The notes: generated by a model not told the origin, from the sequence alone. Positions 1 to 7,124 are shown, counted from the first letter of the stretch. The stretch: 11,125 bases of DNA from Phytoactinopolyspora endophytica (GCF_004138495.1 NZ_ML142849.1:536969-548093); one strand, 5' to 3'. Translations and numbers: made by a program.

Positions 1-1041
1 ACCGGGCATGTTCGTGTCCGACTCCACCCACATGCCGCCGACCGGCACGAACCGTCCCTCGTTGACCCGCGCCCGGATCCGCTCGAACAACTCCGGAAAG
101 TGGTCGCGCATCCACGCGTACTGCTGCGCCGACGACGCGGCGAACACCAGGTCCGGATCCTCGTCCATCAGCGCCAGCACATTCGAGAATGTCCTGGCGC
201 ACTTGCGCACCGTCTCTCGCACCGGCCATAGCCATGCGGAGTCGATGTGCGCGTGCCCGACGGCGACCACCCGATGCGCGCTGGCGTGCGATGGAGACGC
301 CAGGACCTCTCGCAGGCATTCCCGCCCGTCCACGGCGGTGCCCGCCACGTCGTCCGGGTCCACGGCATGCAGCATCCGCTCCAGCGCCCGCAGGATCTCC
401 GCCCGCCTGGGAAGCCCTTCCGGCAGCTCACGCATCAGCCCGGCCAACGTCCACACGTCGCTTTCGAGCTCCCACACCTGCGTGTCCAGCTCTGCCACGT
501 CGACCTGCCGCAGCCGATACAACGGTTCGTCGCCAGCGGACTCCTTGTCCCCCAGTGGCGTCGGCCGGAAAGAGAACCCGTCTGCCACGTCCGGGTTCGC
601 CGCCGCCTCCACGTACAGGTCGATCTCCGCCCCCGGCCGGGCGTCGCTCAGTGGCACGTACCGGTTACGGGGCTCGACGGCCTTGATGATGACGCCGTCC
701 GCCGAGTACACAGTCCCCTCGGCCTGGAACCCCGGGTGTCTCTCCGAGAACCCAAGGTCGACCAGAACCTCAACACTCCCACCCGAGGACGCAGCGCCCC
801 AGGCCTCCGGGACCCGCCCCGTGACGTGGAACCACACCGTCTCCCACGGCGTGCCCCACCGCCGGCCCACGTCGAACGGCATGTATGCCTGCGTCACCGC
901 CTTGTCGAACGGAACCGGCTCGCCCGGCACCGGCCACGCTTCGACCTCGAGCGGCGCGGTCCGCCGGTACACGGCCGGGCGGATCCGCTCCCGCACGAAC
1001 CGTTCCAGCCGCGCCTCGACAAGGCCAGAGTTGTCATGCAT
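1..1041 (-). CDS. GH38 alpha-mannosidase, N-terminal 347 residues (runs off left edge)
   Basis: I translated this frame by hand: it is open from the ATG at 1041 to the window edge. Residues 1-250 are a mostly beta-type N-terminal region (for example WETVWFHVTG near 79-88), as in the roughly 1000-residue Ams1/MAN2C1-like branch of GH38. The catalytic domain opens with VAVGHAHIDSAWLWPVRET. H265 and D267 of HAHID match the zinc ligands of the family. The last residues seen are WVESDTNMPG, where D342 sits at the expected nucleophile and zinc-ligand position. The family is a retaining exo-alpha-mannosidase. No signal peptide is seen, so it should act in the cytoplasm on an imported mannoside. An AAGGAG site (1047-1052) lies 5 bases ahead of the ATG. 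It follows the permease gene after 274 bp, so it may be in the same operon or have its own promoter. GH38 is secure; substrate linkage is unknown. Confidence 0.93.
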   Translation of the reverse strand, partial: MHDNSGLVEARLERFVRERIRPAVYRRTAPLEVEAWPVPGEPVPFDKAVTQAYMPFDVGRRWGTPWETVWFHVTGRVPEAWGAASSGGSVEVLVDLGFSERHPGFQAEGTVYSADGVIIKAVEPRNRYVPLSDARPGAEIDLYVEAAANPDVADGFSFRPTPLGDKESAGDEPLYRLRQVDVAELDTQVWELESDVWTLAGLMRELPEGLPRRAEILRALERMLHAVDPDDVAGTAVDGRECLREVLASPSHASAHRVVAVGHAHIDSAWLWPVRETVRKCARTFSNVLALMDEDPDLVFAASSAQQYAWMRDHFPELFERIRARVNEGRFVPVGGMWVESDTNMPG

Positions 1042-1143
1042 ACAAGCTCCTTCTAGCTATCTCTCGTGAACGGCGATCGCGCCCACACACCTCTGTGGCC
1101 CCGAGAACAAGCCGATAGCCGGCGACGCGACCGGCCCCGGTCA

Positions 1144-1249
1144 GGGGGTGGGAGAGGGATCTCCCGGCTCAAGCCCAACCGGGCCACAGACCAGCTACGC
1201 CCGACACTCTCCACGCAACCCGCCGCCGGGAGATCCCTCTCCCTCCCCC
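1144..1249. repeat. Long-armed inverted repeat in the gap between permease and mannosidase genes
   Basis: The arms at 1144-1167 and 1226-1249 are 24 bases each and pair at 23 of 24 positions (the only mismatch is T1149 with T1244). They enclose 58 bases. Each arm also carries its own palindrome of the form GGGAGA-N4-TCTCCC (1150-1165 and 1228-1243), so the element can form either one long stem or two small hairpins, or serve as two copies of a protein-binding site whose centres are 78 bp apart. A short GCCC-AACC-GGGC hairpin (1173-1184) follows the left arm. It occupies most of the 1042-1315 gap. Possible roles are an attenuator or terminator lowering mannosidase expression, a paired operator, or a non-autonomous repeat element. 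No T-run follows on either strand. Confidence 0.75.
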
Positions 1250-1315
1250 AACACAACCGACCCGCCGCGTCGTCAAGCACACCAGCACGTCTCGGCCCAC
1301 ACCCACGCAGCGCGA

Positions 1316-2173
1316 TCAGCCCTTCACCGCCCCTGCCATGGTGAACGACCCACCGAGCAGCCGGGAGACGAGCACGTACAGCACCAGCACCGGCGCCGCA
1401 TACAGCAAGGAGAACGCCGCCAGCTGCCCGTAGGCGACGGATCCGTACTGGCCGAAGAAGGTGAAGATGCTCACCGCGGCCGGCTGCTTCTCCGGGCTGA
1501 GCAGCAGGACGAACGGAACGAAGAAGTTCCCCCATGCCTGGATGAACACGAAGATGAACACCACCGCGATCCCGGGGCGCATCAACGGCACCACGACGGT
1601 CCGCAGCGCCTTCATCGCCGACGCCCCGTCCACCCAGGCGGCCTCTTCCAGGCTGACCGGCACCGAGTCCATGAAGTTCTTCATCATCCAGATCGCCATC
1701 GGCAGCGAGGTCGCCGCCAGGAAGAAGACCGTCCCGGTCAACGAGTCGAGCAGGTTCAGGCGGACGAACAGCCCGTACACCGGCACCATCATCGCCGTGA
1801 TCGGCAGTCCGGTACCGAACAGCACCCCGTACATGAACGGCTTGTTGAACCGCATCCGGTAACGCGACAGCGGATACGCCGCCAGCACCGCCGCCACGAC
1901 GGTGATCAGCGCACATCCTCCGGAGAGCACGAAACTGTTCCACAGCGGCCGGAAGGTCTGGTCCGTGGTCAGCACGGCATCGAAATTGGCGCCCGACACG
2001 CTGCCCGGAACGCTGGCCACCAGCGACGCGGACTCGTCGATCGACGCGAGCACCAGCCACCCCAGCGGGAGCAGGAAGCACATACCGATGACGAGCAGCA
2101 CGGTGTTGGAGATGGCCCGTACGGAGAGCCTTCGCGGTGCGGCCACCGAGATCGGGCGGGAGGAGACCGCCAT
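1316..2173 (-). CDS. Carbohydrate ABC transporter permease, MalG type (CUT1)
   Basis: A 285-residue inner-membrane permease of usual family length. About six hydrophobic segments are visible (roughly 21-45, 79-101, 114-137, 145-163, 203-225 and 250-271). The cytoplasmic EAA loop that docks the ATPase is at 176-202 (EEAAWVDGASAMKALRTVVV, followed by PLMRPGI), with the characteristic EAA and G at the right spacing. It should pair with the upstream MalF-type permease to form the channel for the sugar delivered by the binding protein. The ATG at 2173 lies one base beyond the stop of that permease, and a strong GGAGGT (2182-2187) sits inside the end of the upstream gene, so the two are surely cotranscribed. 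No ATPase gene is adjacent. Sugar specificity cannot be read from the permease; the mannosidase next door suggests a mannoside. Confidence 0.94.
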   Translation of the reverse strand: MAVSSRPISVAAPRRLSVRAISNTVLLVIGMCFLLPLGWLVLASIDESASLVASVPGSVSGANFDAVLTTDQTFRPLWNSFVLSGGCALITVVAAVLAAYPLSRYRMRFNKPFMYGVLFGTGLPITAMMVPVYGLFVRLNLLDSLTGTVFFLAATSLPMAIWMMKNFMDSVPVSLEEAAWVDGASAMKALRTVVVPLMRPGIAVVFIFVFIQAWGNFFVPFVLLLSPEKQPAAVSIFTFFGQYGSVAYGQLAAFSLLYAAPVLVLYVLVSRLLGGSFTMAGAVKG

Positions 2174-2174
2174 G

Positions 2175-3128
2175 TCAGTCCACCTCCGGACGCAGCATGC
2201 GGATGTAGATGATCGAGAACACCGCGCCGATCAGCAGCATGATGGTGGCGATCGCGGTGCCGTAGCCGACCCGGCCGAAGCTGAACGCCTCCTGGTAGGC
2301 GAGGATCGGCAGCGTCGAGCTGTCCGTCCCCGGGCCGCCGGCGGTCATGACGTAGATCAGCGTGAACACCTGCAGGGTCATCAGCGTCGTCAGCATGAAG
2401 TTCGTCGATATGCTCCGCCGGATCATCGGCAGCGTGACGTACATCAGGCGCTTCGGCCCGCTGGCGCCGTCCACCGTCGCCGCCTCCGTGACGTCGGGCG
2501 GCAGGTTGGCCAGCGCGGCCGCGTACACCATCATCGAGAACGCGGCGCCCCGCCAGATGTTGGCGATGATGACGGCCAGCATCGGGAAGTCGTACAGCCA
2601 GTTCGAACCGCCGAGGCCGACGAGCCCGAGCGCCTCATTGAGCGTGCCGTCGGCGTGGAAGAAGGCGTACGCGGCGAACGCGGCCACGATCTCTGGCAGC
2701 ACCCATGCGGTCACCACAAGCGTGCCGACAACGGCGCGGACGACGCCGGTCGCCTGCCGCATGAGCATCGCCAGAGTCAGGCCGAGGACGTTCTGGCCGA
2801 TGATCGCCGACGTCACGACGAAGACGACGGTCAGCCAGACCGACTTCGGGAAGTTCGGGTCGGAGAAGAGACCGGTGTAGTTGTCCAGACCGATCCAAGA
2901 GCTCTCCTGGGCAGCCGCCCCGGTGAGTGCCGCGTCGGTGAACGACCCGTAGAACGACCACACCACCGGCCCGGCCATGAACAGGGCGAGCAGAACGAGC
3001 GCGGGGCCGAGGGGAAGCAGTCGACCGGCGGTCCGGCCGGCGGATCGGGCCCGGCTGGGAGCGCCGTCCGGCCGCGGGTCGACCTTGGGTCCGGTGTCGA
3101 GCGTCGTCGTCATGTGAGGCGTGCTCAA
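2175..3128 (-). CDS. Carbohydrate ABC transporter permease, MalF type (CUT1)
   Basis: A 317-residue membrane permease. After a basic, hydrophilic N-terminal 35 residues come hydrophobic segments at about 38-58, 97-121, 130-155, 182-205, 243-262 and 290-309. The EAA loop is at 211-240 (PDVTEAATVDGASGPKRLMY, then VTLPMIRRSI). The TAGGPG...LPILAYQEAF stretch at 262-281 is typical of MalF-like subunits just before the last membrane segment. The start is uncertain. A TTG at 3128 overlaps the stop of the binding-protein gene (TTGA) and would suit translational coupling. An ATG at 3113 gives a protein five residues shorter and lies 12 bases after that stop. Neither has a clear Shine-Dalgarno site. 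It sits between binding protein and MalG-type permease in a standard CUT1 cluster. Confidence 0.93.
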   Translation of the reverse strand: MSTPHMTTTLDTGPKVDPRPDGAPSRARSAGRTAGRLLPLGPALVLLALFMAGPVVWSFYGSFTDAALTGAAAQESSWIGLDNYTGLFSDPNFPKSVWLTVVFVVTSAIIGQNVLGLTLAMLMRQATGVVRAVVGTLVVTAWVLPEIVAAFAAYAFFHADGTLNEALGLVGLGGSNWLYDFPMLAVIIANIWRGAAFSMMVYAAALANLPPDVTEAATVDGASGPKRLMYVTLPMIRRSISTNFMLTTLMTLQVFTLIYVMTAGGPGTDSSTLPILAYQEAFSFGRVGYGTAIATIMLLIGAVFSIIYIRMLRPEVD

Positions 3129-4486
3129 CCGGCGGACATGACGGCGTCGGCGCCGACGATCCGCTCCACCGCGCTGTCGTACGCGGCGGCGGCCTCTTCC
3201 GGCGACTGCTGACCGGTCATCACCGACTCCATGGCCACCTGGATCTCATTGGAGATCTGCGGGTAGTCCGACGTCGCCGGGCGGAAGTGGGTGAACTCGA
3301 CGATCTCGGAGAAGAACTCGAACGACGGGTTGGCGTCGATGTACTCCGAATCCTCGGCCACGTCCTCGCGGACCGCGATCTGGCTGGCCTCCACGTCGTA
3401 GCTTCGCGAGTTCTCCTGGTCCAGCGCCATGGTGATGAACTCGAACGCCAGGTCCGGCGCCTTCGAACCGGCGCCGACGGCGAGGGTCCAGCCGCCGGAC
3501 ATGCTCACCGCGCCCGGGTCCTGCCCGTTCTGAGTGGGCATCGCGGCGTTCGCCATCACGTCGTTCCACTCCGGCCACGGCGCCTCGCCGGACTCCATCC
3601 AGTTTCCTCCCTGCCACGATCCGTCCAGGGCGATCGCCAGCCTGCCCTCCGGCAGCCACTGGCCGGTGACCGTGTTGCCGAGGTTGGGGTCGAGCGCTTC
3701 CTGCGGCGACGGCGCGAGGCCCTCGTCGAAGATGGTCTGGATGAACCCCAGTGAGTCGACGAACCCCTGCGAGCCGGTGATCCAGCTCTGCGACTCCTCG
3801 TCGTAGAGGCGGTCCTCGGTGCCGTACAGCAGCATCTCGAAGCCCTGCATCGACGATGCTTCACCCATCGCTTTGCCGGAGTAGACGTTCAGCGGGATCA
3901 CGTCGGGCAGCTCCTGCTGGATCGTCCGTGCGGTGTCGAGCACGTCGTCCCAGCTCTGCGGCTCCCATGGGACGGAGATGCCGGCCTGCTCGAACAGTTC
4001 TGTGTTGTACCACAGCGCCCGGGTGTCGGTGCCCATCGGAACGCCGTAGGTGCTGCCGTCGTCGCCGACGCCTGCGTTCTTGGCGTTGTCGTAGAACTGG
4101 TCCCAGTCGTCCCATTCGGCCAGGTAGTCATCGAGCGGAAGCAGGTAACCCGCATCAACATCCGACTTGATCATGAAGGTGTCTTCATACATCACATCCG
4201 GCGCGGTGGACTCGGAGCCGTGCATCAGCGCCAGCTTCGTGAAGTAGTCGTTCTGCGCGGCTTCGATCGGCACGAGCTCGACCGTCACGCCGTCATGCTC
4301 TGCCTCGAAGTCCTCCTTCACCTGGGTGAAGTGCTCGTCTGCCTGGGTGAAGTTGCCGAACTTCTGATAGACGACCTTCAGTGTGTCGCTTCCGCTCCCC
4401 TCCGCCTCATCGGAGTCGGAGCCGCAGCCGGCCATGACCACCATCGACGCCGCCATCCCGACGGCCACGCTCACTCTCAGACGCAT
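3125..4486 (-). CDS. Extracellular sugar-binding lipoprotein of an ABC importer
   Basis: A 453-residue substrate-binding protein, family-typical in length. The N-terminus is a lipoprotein signal: basic MRLR, a hydrophobic core, then lipobox VMAGC with lipidated C21, followed by a Ser/Asp/Gly-rich linker (22-35). The mature part starts LKVVYQKFG and shows the solute-binding protein family 1 pattern, including PDVMYEDTF near 96-104, YGVPMGTDTRALWYNTELFEQAGI near 147-170, and the MSGGWTLAVGAGSKAPDLAFEFI block of the late domain. It is very acidic overall, with many Asp, Glu and Trp. Trp residues often stack on sugar rings in such proteins. The ATG at 4486 has AAGGGAG at 4492-4498, five bases ahead. 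It is the first gene of the transporter operon; its stop overlaps the next start. Ligand is inferred only from the GH38 neighbour. Confidence 0.95.
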   Translation of the reverse strand: MRLRVSVAVGMAASMVVMAGCGSDSDEAEGSGSDTLKVVYQKFGNFTQADEHFTQVKEDFEAEHDGVTVELVPIEAAQNDYFTKLALMHGSESTAPDVMYEDTFMIKSDVDAGYLLPLDDYLAEWDDWDQFYDNAKNAGVGDDGSTYGVPMGTDTRALWYNTELFEQAGISVPWEPQSWDDVLDTARTIQQELPDVIPLNVYSGKAMGEASSMQGFEMLLYGTEDRLYDEESQSWITGSQGFVDSLGFIQTIFDEGLAPSPQEALDPNLGNTVTGQWLPEGRLAIALDGSWQGGNWMESGEAPWPEWNDVMANAAMPTQNGQDPGAVSMSGGWTLAVGAGSKAPDLAFEFITMALDQENSRSYDVEASQIAVREDVAEDSEYIDANPSFEFFSEIVEFTHFRPATSDYPQISNEIQVAMESVMTGQQSPEEAAAAYDSAVERIVGADAVMSAG

Positions 4487-4621
4487 GGATACTCCCTTGG
4501 TCCACGTCCGGACGGGCCGGCTTCACGGCCGTGATCGGCGGCTGCGGGTCAAAGCCCGGCGTCGCGTCGCGCCGTCCCCGCATGCCGCTGTCTCCGTCGT
4601 GAACCAGCTCCAGGTGGAGTA

Positions 4622-4642
4622 AATAAATCAACTGGATTAATT
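4622..4642. promoter_or_regulatory. Candidate repressor operator: AT-rich imperfect palindrome
   Basis: A 21-bp palindrome centred on base 4632 pairs at 8 of 10 positions, with half-sites AATaAATC and GATTaATT around a CTG-like core. It covers the -10 box and most of the spacer of the promoter, so a protein bound here would block RNA polymerase. ROK repressors generally bind AT-rich palindromes, and a ROK gene lies 140 bp away, which makes it the natural candidate regulator. The link is inference. Confidence 0.5.
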
Positions 4643-4650
4643 ACTGTCAA
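4622..4650 (-). promoter_or_regulatory. Probable promoter of the sugar-transport operon
   Basis: On the minus strand a perfect -35 hexamer TTGACA (4650-4645) is followed after 17 bases by TTTATT (4627-4622), a 4-of-6 match to the -10 consensus. The segment is strikingly AT-rich for this genome. Transcription would begin near 4615, giving a leader of about 130 bases before the binding-protein ATG at 4486. A CTCCA-GG-TGGAG palindrome (4608-4619) sits at the predicted start point. Inference from sequence only. Confidence 0.6.
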
Positions 4651-4716
4651 GGGTTTCCGGAGGATTCGATGCTCCACCGGCATCGATTCCCGCCCCACGC
4701 CGGGCGTCGCGGTCGA

Positions 4717-4764
4717 ATCAGATACGACTTCATGGCGCTATGGCGCCTCGTTCTCGTATCTGAT
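4717..4764 (-). terminator. Two-tier stem-loop behind the ROK gene, candidate terminator
   Basis: An 11-bp perfect outer stem (4717-4727 with 4754-4764, ATCAGATACGA and its complement) encloses a symmetric 6-by-6 internal loop. Inside that is a second stem, GGCGC (4734-4738) with GCGCC (4743-4747), around a TATG loop. It starts 17 bases beyond the ROK stop codon. There is no T-run, so it may be a T-poor actinobacterial terminator, an mRNA-stabilising hairpin, or an upstream site for the next promoter about 70 bp away. Confidence 0.5.
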
Positions 4765-4781
4765 CGAGGAATACGCGACTC

Positions 4782-6035
4782 TTAAGTGCCGAGGAGCAAC
4801 GACGACGGACGCGGCGAGAAGCTGTGATCCAGGACCAGGCACGCGGCGCCCACCGCACCCACGTCCTCCCCCACGCTCGTACCGACGACGCTCACACCGT
4901 GCACGTTGCGCACCGTCGTCGCCGCGTCGAGCACGGGCGGGATCACACGCAGATACCGTCCCTGCAGCCGGCTCCAGAACGGCCCACCGAAGATGACACG
5001 TTCCAGGTCGAGCAGGTTCACAATGTCGGATACGGCCTTGGCCACACGCTGGGCCGACCTGTCGAGCACCTGCCCGGCCCGGGCGTCGCCGGCGTCCGCG
5101 TACTCACACAACACAGTGAACCACCGGTCCACCGCCCTGGCATCGCTGCCGCTCGGCACGGACTCCAGGACACCGAGCTCGACCGCTTCCTTCACCAGCG
5201 CCATCGGCTCGCAGGAGGCACCGACGCATCCCCGTAGCCCACACCCGCACATCGGGCCGTCGGGGTCCACGATGAAATGTCCGATCTCACCTGCGTTGTC
5301 CGACTTGCCGCGCACCACGCTGTCGCGCACCACAACACCGGCTCCCACCCCGGTGCCGAGGTAGAAGAAGACGAAACTGCCGGTGCCGGCGGGGCCGCCC
5401 GCCCACATCTCCGCCACCGCGGCCGCCGTCACGTCCTTGTCGATCAGCACCGGCAGCCCGGTAGCCTCGTACAGCGCACTCCGGAGGGGAACGTTGCGCC
5501 ACCCGAGAAGATGCGGAGGATCCACCACCTCGCCGCGCTTCGAGTCGATCGGCCCCGGCGACGCGATACCGATGCCGAGGATCCGTTCCTCGTCCAACCC
5601 CGACTGCCCGATCAGGCTGCTGATCGCCTCGGCCGTCCCGACCACGATCTTGTGCGGATCCGTCACGGGCGGAGTCGGTTGCTGAGCTTGTGCGACGACG
5701 TTGCCCGCCAGGTCGAGGATGACGAAGGTCATCACGGCGGGATCGAGGTGGACCCCGACCGCGTACCTACCAGACGGCTCCAGCCTGAGCATGGTGCGGG
5801 GCTTCCCAGGGCCGGAGCTCTGTTTCCCGGCCTCGGCGATCAGCCCGAGATCCAGGAGCCGCCGGCAGATGTTCGTCACGGTCTGCGCGGACAGCCCGGT
5901 CGCGCCGACGAGCTCCACCCGGCTGAGACCGTCACCCGACCGCCTGATGGTGTCCAGGATGACCGCCTGGTTGAAGTCGCCGACACGCGGGAGATTGGTT
6001 CCCCGACGCATCGAGGCCCCCCAGCTCTGTGTCAC
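4782..6035 (-). CDS. ROK-family transcriptional repressor
   Basis: A 417-residue protein with an N-terminal winged helix (about 20-85; helix-turn-helix around SRVELVGATGLSAQTVTNIC at 38-57) joined to a ROK sugar-kinase-like domain. Visible ROK features are GIGIASPGPID (154-164), D201 in the IDKDVTAAA segment at the kinase catalytic position, GTGVGAGV (227-234), GEIGH (249-253) and the zinc-binding CGCGLRGC (263-270). The N-terminal ATP-binding DxGGT motif of true ROK kinases is replaced by LDPAVM (98-103), so this is a sugar-sensing regulator rather than a kinase. It most likely represses the transporter-mannosidase genes downstream and responds to a sugar ligand. I use the GTG at 6035. An ATG at 6011, with GGGGGG five bases ahead, would give MRRGTNLPRVGDFNQ and is about as likely. 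It lies 63 bp after terC on the same strand. Confidence 0.94.
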   Translation of the reverse strand: MTQSWGASMRRGTNLPRVGDFNQAVILDTIRRSGDGLSRVELVGATGLSAQTVTNICRRLLDLGLIAEAGKQSSGPGKPRTMLRLEPSGRYAVGVHLDPAVMTFVILDLAGNVVAQAQQPTPPVTDPHKIVVGTAEAISSLIGQSGLDEERILGIGIASPGPIDSKRGEVVDPPHLLGWRNVPLRSALYEATGLPVLIDKDVTAAAVAEMWAGGPAGTGSFVFFYLGTGVGAGVVVRDSVVRGKSDNAGEIGHFIVDPDGPMCGCGLRGCVGASCEPMALVKEAVELGVLESVPSGSDARAVDRWFTVLCEYADAGDARAGQVLDRSAQRVAKAVSDIVNLLDLERVIFGGPFWSRLQGRYLRVIPPVLDAATTVRNVHGVSVVGTSVGEDVGAVGAACLVLDHSFSPRPSSLLLGT

Positions 6036-6049
6036 TTATGCCACTCTTC

Positions 6050-6064
6050 GTCATGGCGCATGAC
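6050..6064. promoter_or_regulatory. Perfect palindrome just upstream of the ROK start, candidate autoregulatory site
   Basis: GTCATG-GCG-CATGAC is a perfect 6+3+6 inverted repeat 14 bases ahead of the ROK GTG codon. Its left half and core, TCATGGCGC, recur at 4730-4738 inside the stem-loop between the ROK gene and the transporter operon. A repressor site is plausible from its position, but a palindrome this short can also arise by chance. Confidence 0.35.
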
Positions 6065-6072
6065 CCAACGAT

Positions 6073-6116
6073 ATTGCTAGGCGAGCGTTTCAGCATTGCT
6101 AGGCGACCGTTTCAGC
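6073..6116. repeat. 22-bp tandem duplication covering the terC stop codon
   Basis: Two adjoining 22-base copies (6073-6094 and 6095-6116) differ at a single base (G6085 versus C6107). The copy at 6095-6116 encodes the end of terC (AETVA and the TAG stop at 6099-6101). The other copy lies just beyond the stop and repeats that end, including a second TAG. The arrangement looks like a recent slippage duplication. Confidence 0.9.
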
Positions 6117-7109
6117 GTCCTCAGCCTGACGACGGCCGTCCCGGCGGGTCTTCAGCAGACTGGCCACCGTGGTGACGACGAGCGCACCGATGATGACCAC
6201 CAGGGAGAGCGTGATCGACACCTCCGGCACGTGCAACGGCTCGCCGTCGTTGACGAACGGAAGGTTGTTCTCGTGCAGGGCGTGCAAGACCAGCTTCACT
6301 CCGATGAACGCGAGGATCACCGCGAGCCCGGCGCTCAGGTAGACCAGGCGCTCCAGCAGGCCGCCGATGAGGAAATACAGCTGCCGGAGGCCCATCAGCG
6401 CGAAGACGTTCGCCGTGAAGACAAGGAACATCTCCTGCGTGATGCCGAAGATGGCCGGAATCGAATCCACCGCGAAGAGCAGGTCGGCGGACGCGATCGC
6501 CAGGAACACGATGAGCATCGGCGTGAACATCCGTCGTCCGTCGACCCGGGTACGCAACTTGATGCCGTCGTACTCCTGGCTCATGGGCAGCCGCTTGCTC
6601 AGCCTGCGGATGAGCGCATTGTCGTAGCTCTCCTCATGCTCCTCGTGTGTGACCTGCTGTTGCGCCAGCTTGACGGCCGTGTAGACGAGGAACAGCCCGA
6701 AGATGTAGAAGACCCAGGCGAACTGGTTGATAGCCAGCGCACCCAGCAAGATGAAGACGCCACGCATCCCGATGGCAACGAGAATGCCGAACATGAGCAC
6801 GGACTGCTGATACTTCCGTGGCACCTGGAACTGGGTCATGATGATGACGAAGATGAACAGGTTGTCGACGCTCAGGCTGTATTCCGTGAGCCAGCCGGTG
6901 AAGAACTCGCCGGAAGCCTGGCCACCGCTGACGAACAGCAGGCAGATGCCGAAGATGACGGCCAGAGAGATGTAGAAGGACACCCAGCAGGCGGCTTCCT
7001 TCATGGAAGGAGCGTGCGGGCGGCGGGTGACGATCAACAGGTCGGCGATAAGGAGGAGGGTCAGGACGACGAAGGTTCCAACCTCGAACCACACAGGCAG
7101 GTCAAGCAC
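6099..7109 (-). CDS. TerC/Alx-family membrane protein, probable manganese exporter
   Basis: A 336-residue integral membrane protein with about nine hydrophobic segments (near 7-27, 40-60, 78-94, 105-128, 130-149, 196-216, 226-247, 258-278 and 296-318). It carries the TerC signatures EYSLSVDNLFIF (76-87), ADLLFAVDSIPAI (208-220) and FTANVFALMGLRQLYF (231-246). The membrane Asp residues D82, D209 and D215 are likely metal-coordinating. Charged loops lie at 150-195 and 319-336. The family includes E. coli Alx and Bacillus homologues that export Mn2+. The manganese riboswitch in its leader supports the same role here. The start is GTG at 7109 (MLDLPVWFEVG, as in relatives), with GGAGAGGA about 12 bases ahead. 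It is followed by the ROK gene after 63 bp, so some cotranscription is possible. Older 'tellurium resistance' names are not supported by anything visible. Confidence 0.95.
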   Translation of the reverse strand: MLDLPVWFEVGTFVVLTLLLIADLLIVTRRPHAPSMKEAACWVSFYISLAVIFGICLLFVSGGQASGEFFTGWLTEYSLSVDNLFIFVIIMTQFQVPRKYQQSVLMFGILVAIGMRGVFILLGALAINQFAWVFYIFGLFLVYTAVKLAQQQVTHEEHEESYDNALIRRLSKRLPMSQEYDGIKLRTRVDGRRMFTPMLIVFLAIASADLLFAVDSIPAIFGITQEMFLVFTANVFALMGLRQLYFLIGGLLERLVYLSAGLAVILAFIGVKLVLHALHENNLPFVNDGEPLHVPEVSITLSLVVIIGALVVTTVASLLKTRRDGRRQAEDAETVA

Positions 7110-7124
7110 GAACGTAGAGTTCCT

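Noticed and set aside
8..1069. A long plus-strand open frame of 353 codons over the mannosidase gene
   Set aside because: It is rich in Ser, Arg, Thr and Pro with no recognisable motif, and is the antisense shadow of the GH38 reading frame, which has clear family motifs and a ribosome-binding site.
1053..2212. Long open frames on both strands (such as 1053-2081 minus and 1148-2212 plus) over the MalG-type permease
   Set aside because: They are frame shadows of GC-rich coding sequence; they lack membrane segments or motifs and conflict with the permease frame, which has the EAA loop and a strong ribosome site.
1902..3212. A 436-codon plus-strand open frame across both permease genes
   Set aside because: Its product is a His/Arg/Asp-rich low-complexity string typical of antisense frames, and it spans two genes with secure assignments.
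4506..4534. Short palindromes GTCCGGAC and TCACGGCCGTGA in the leader of the binding-protein gene
   Set aside because: Short GC-rich palindromes are common in such DNA, and these lie far downstream of the predicted promoter with no partner copy.
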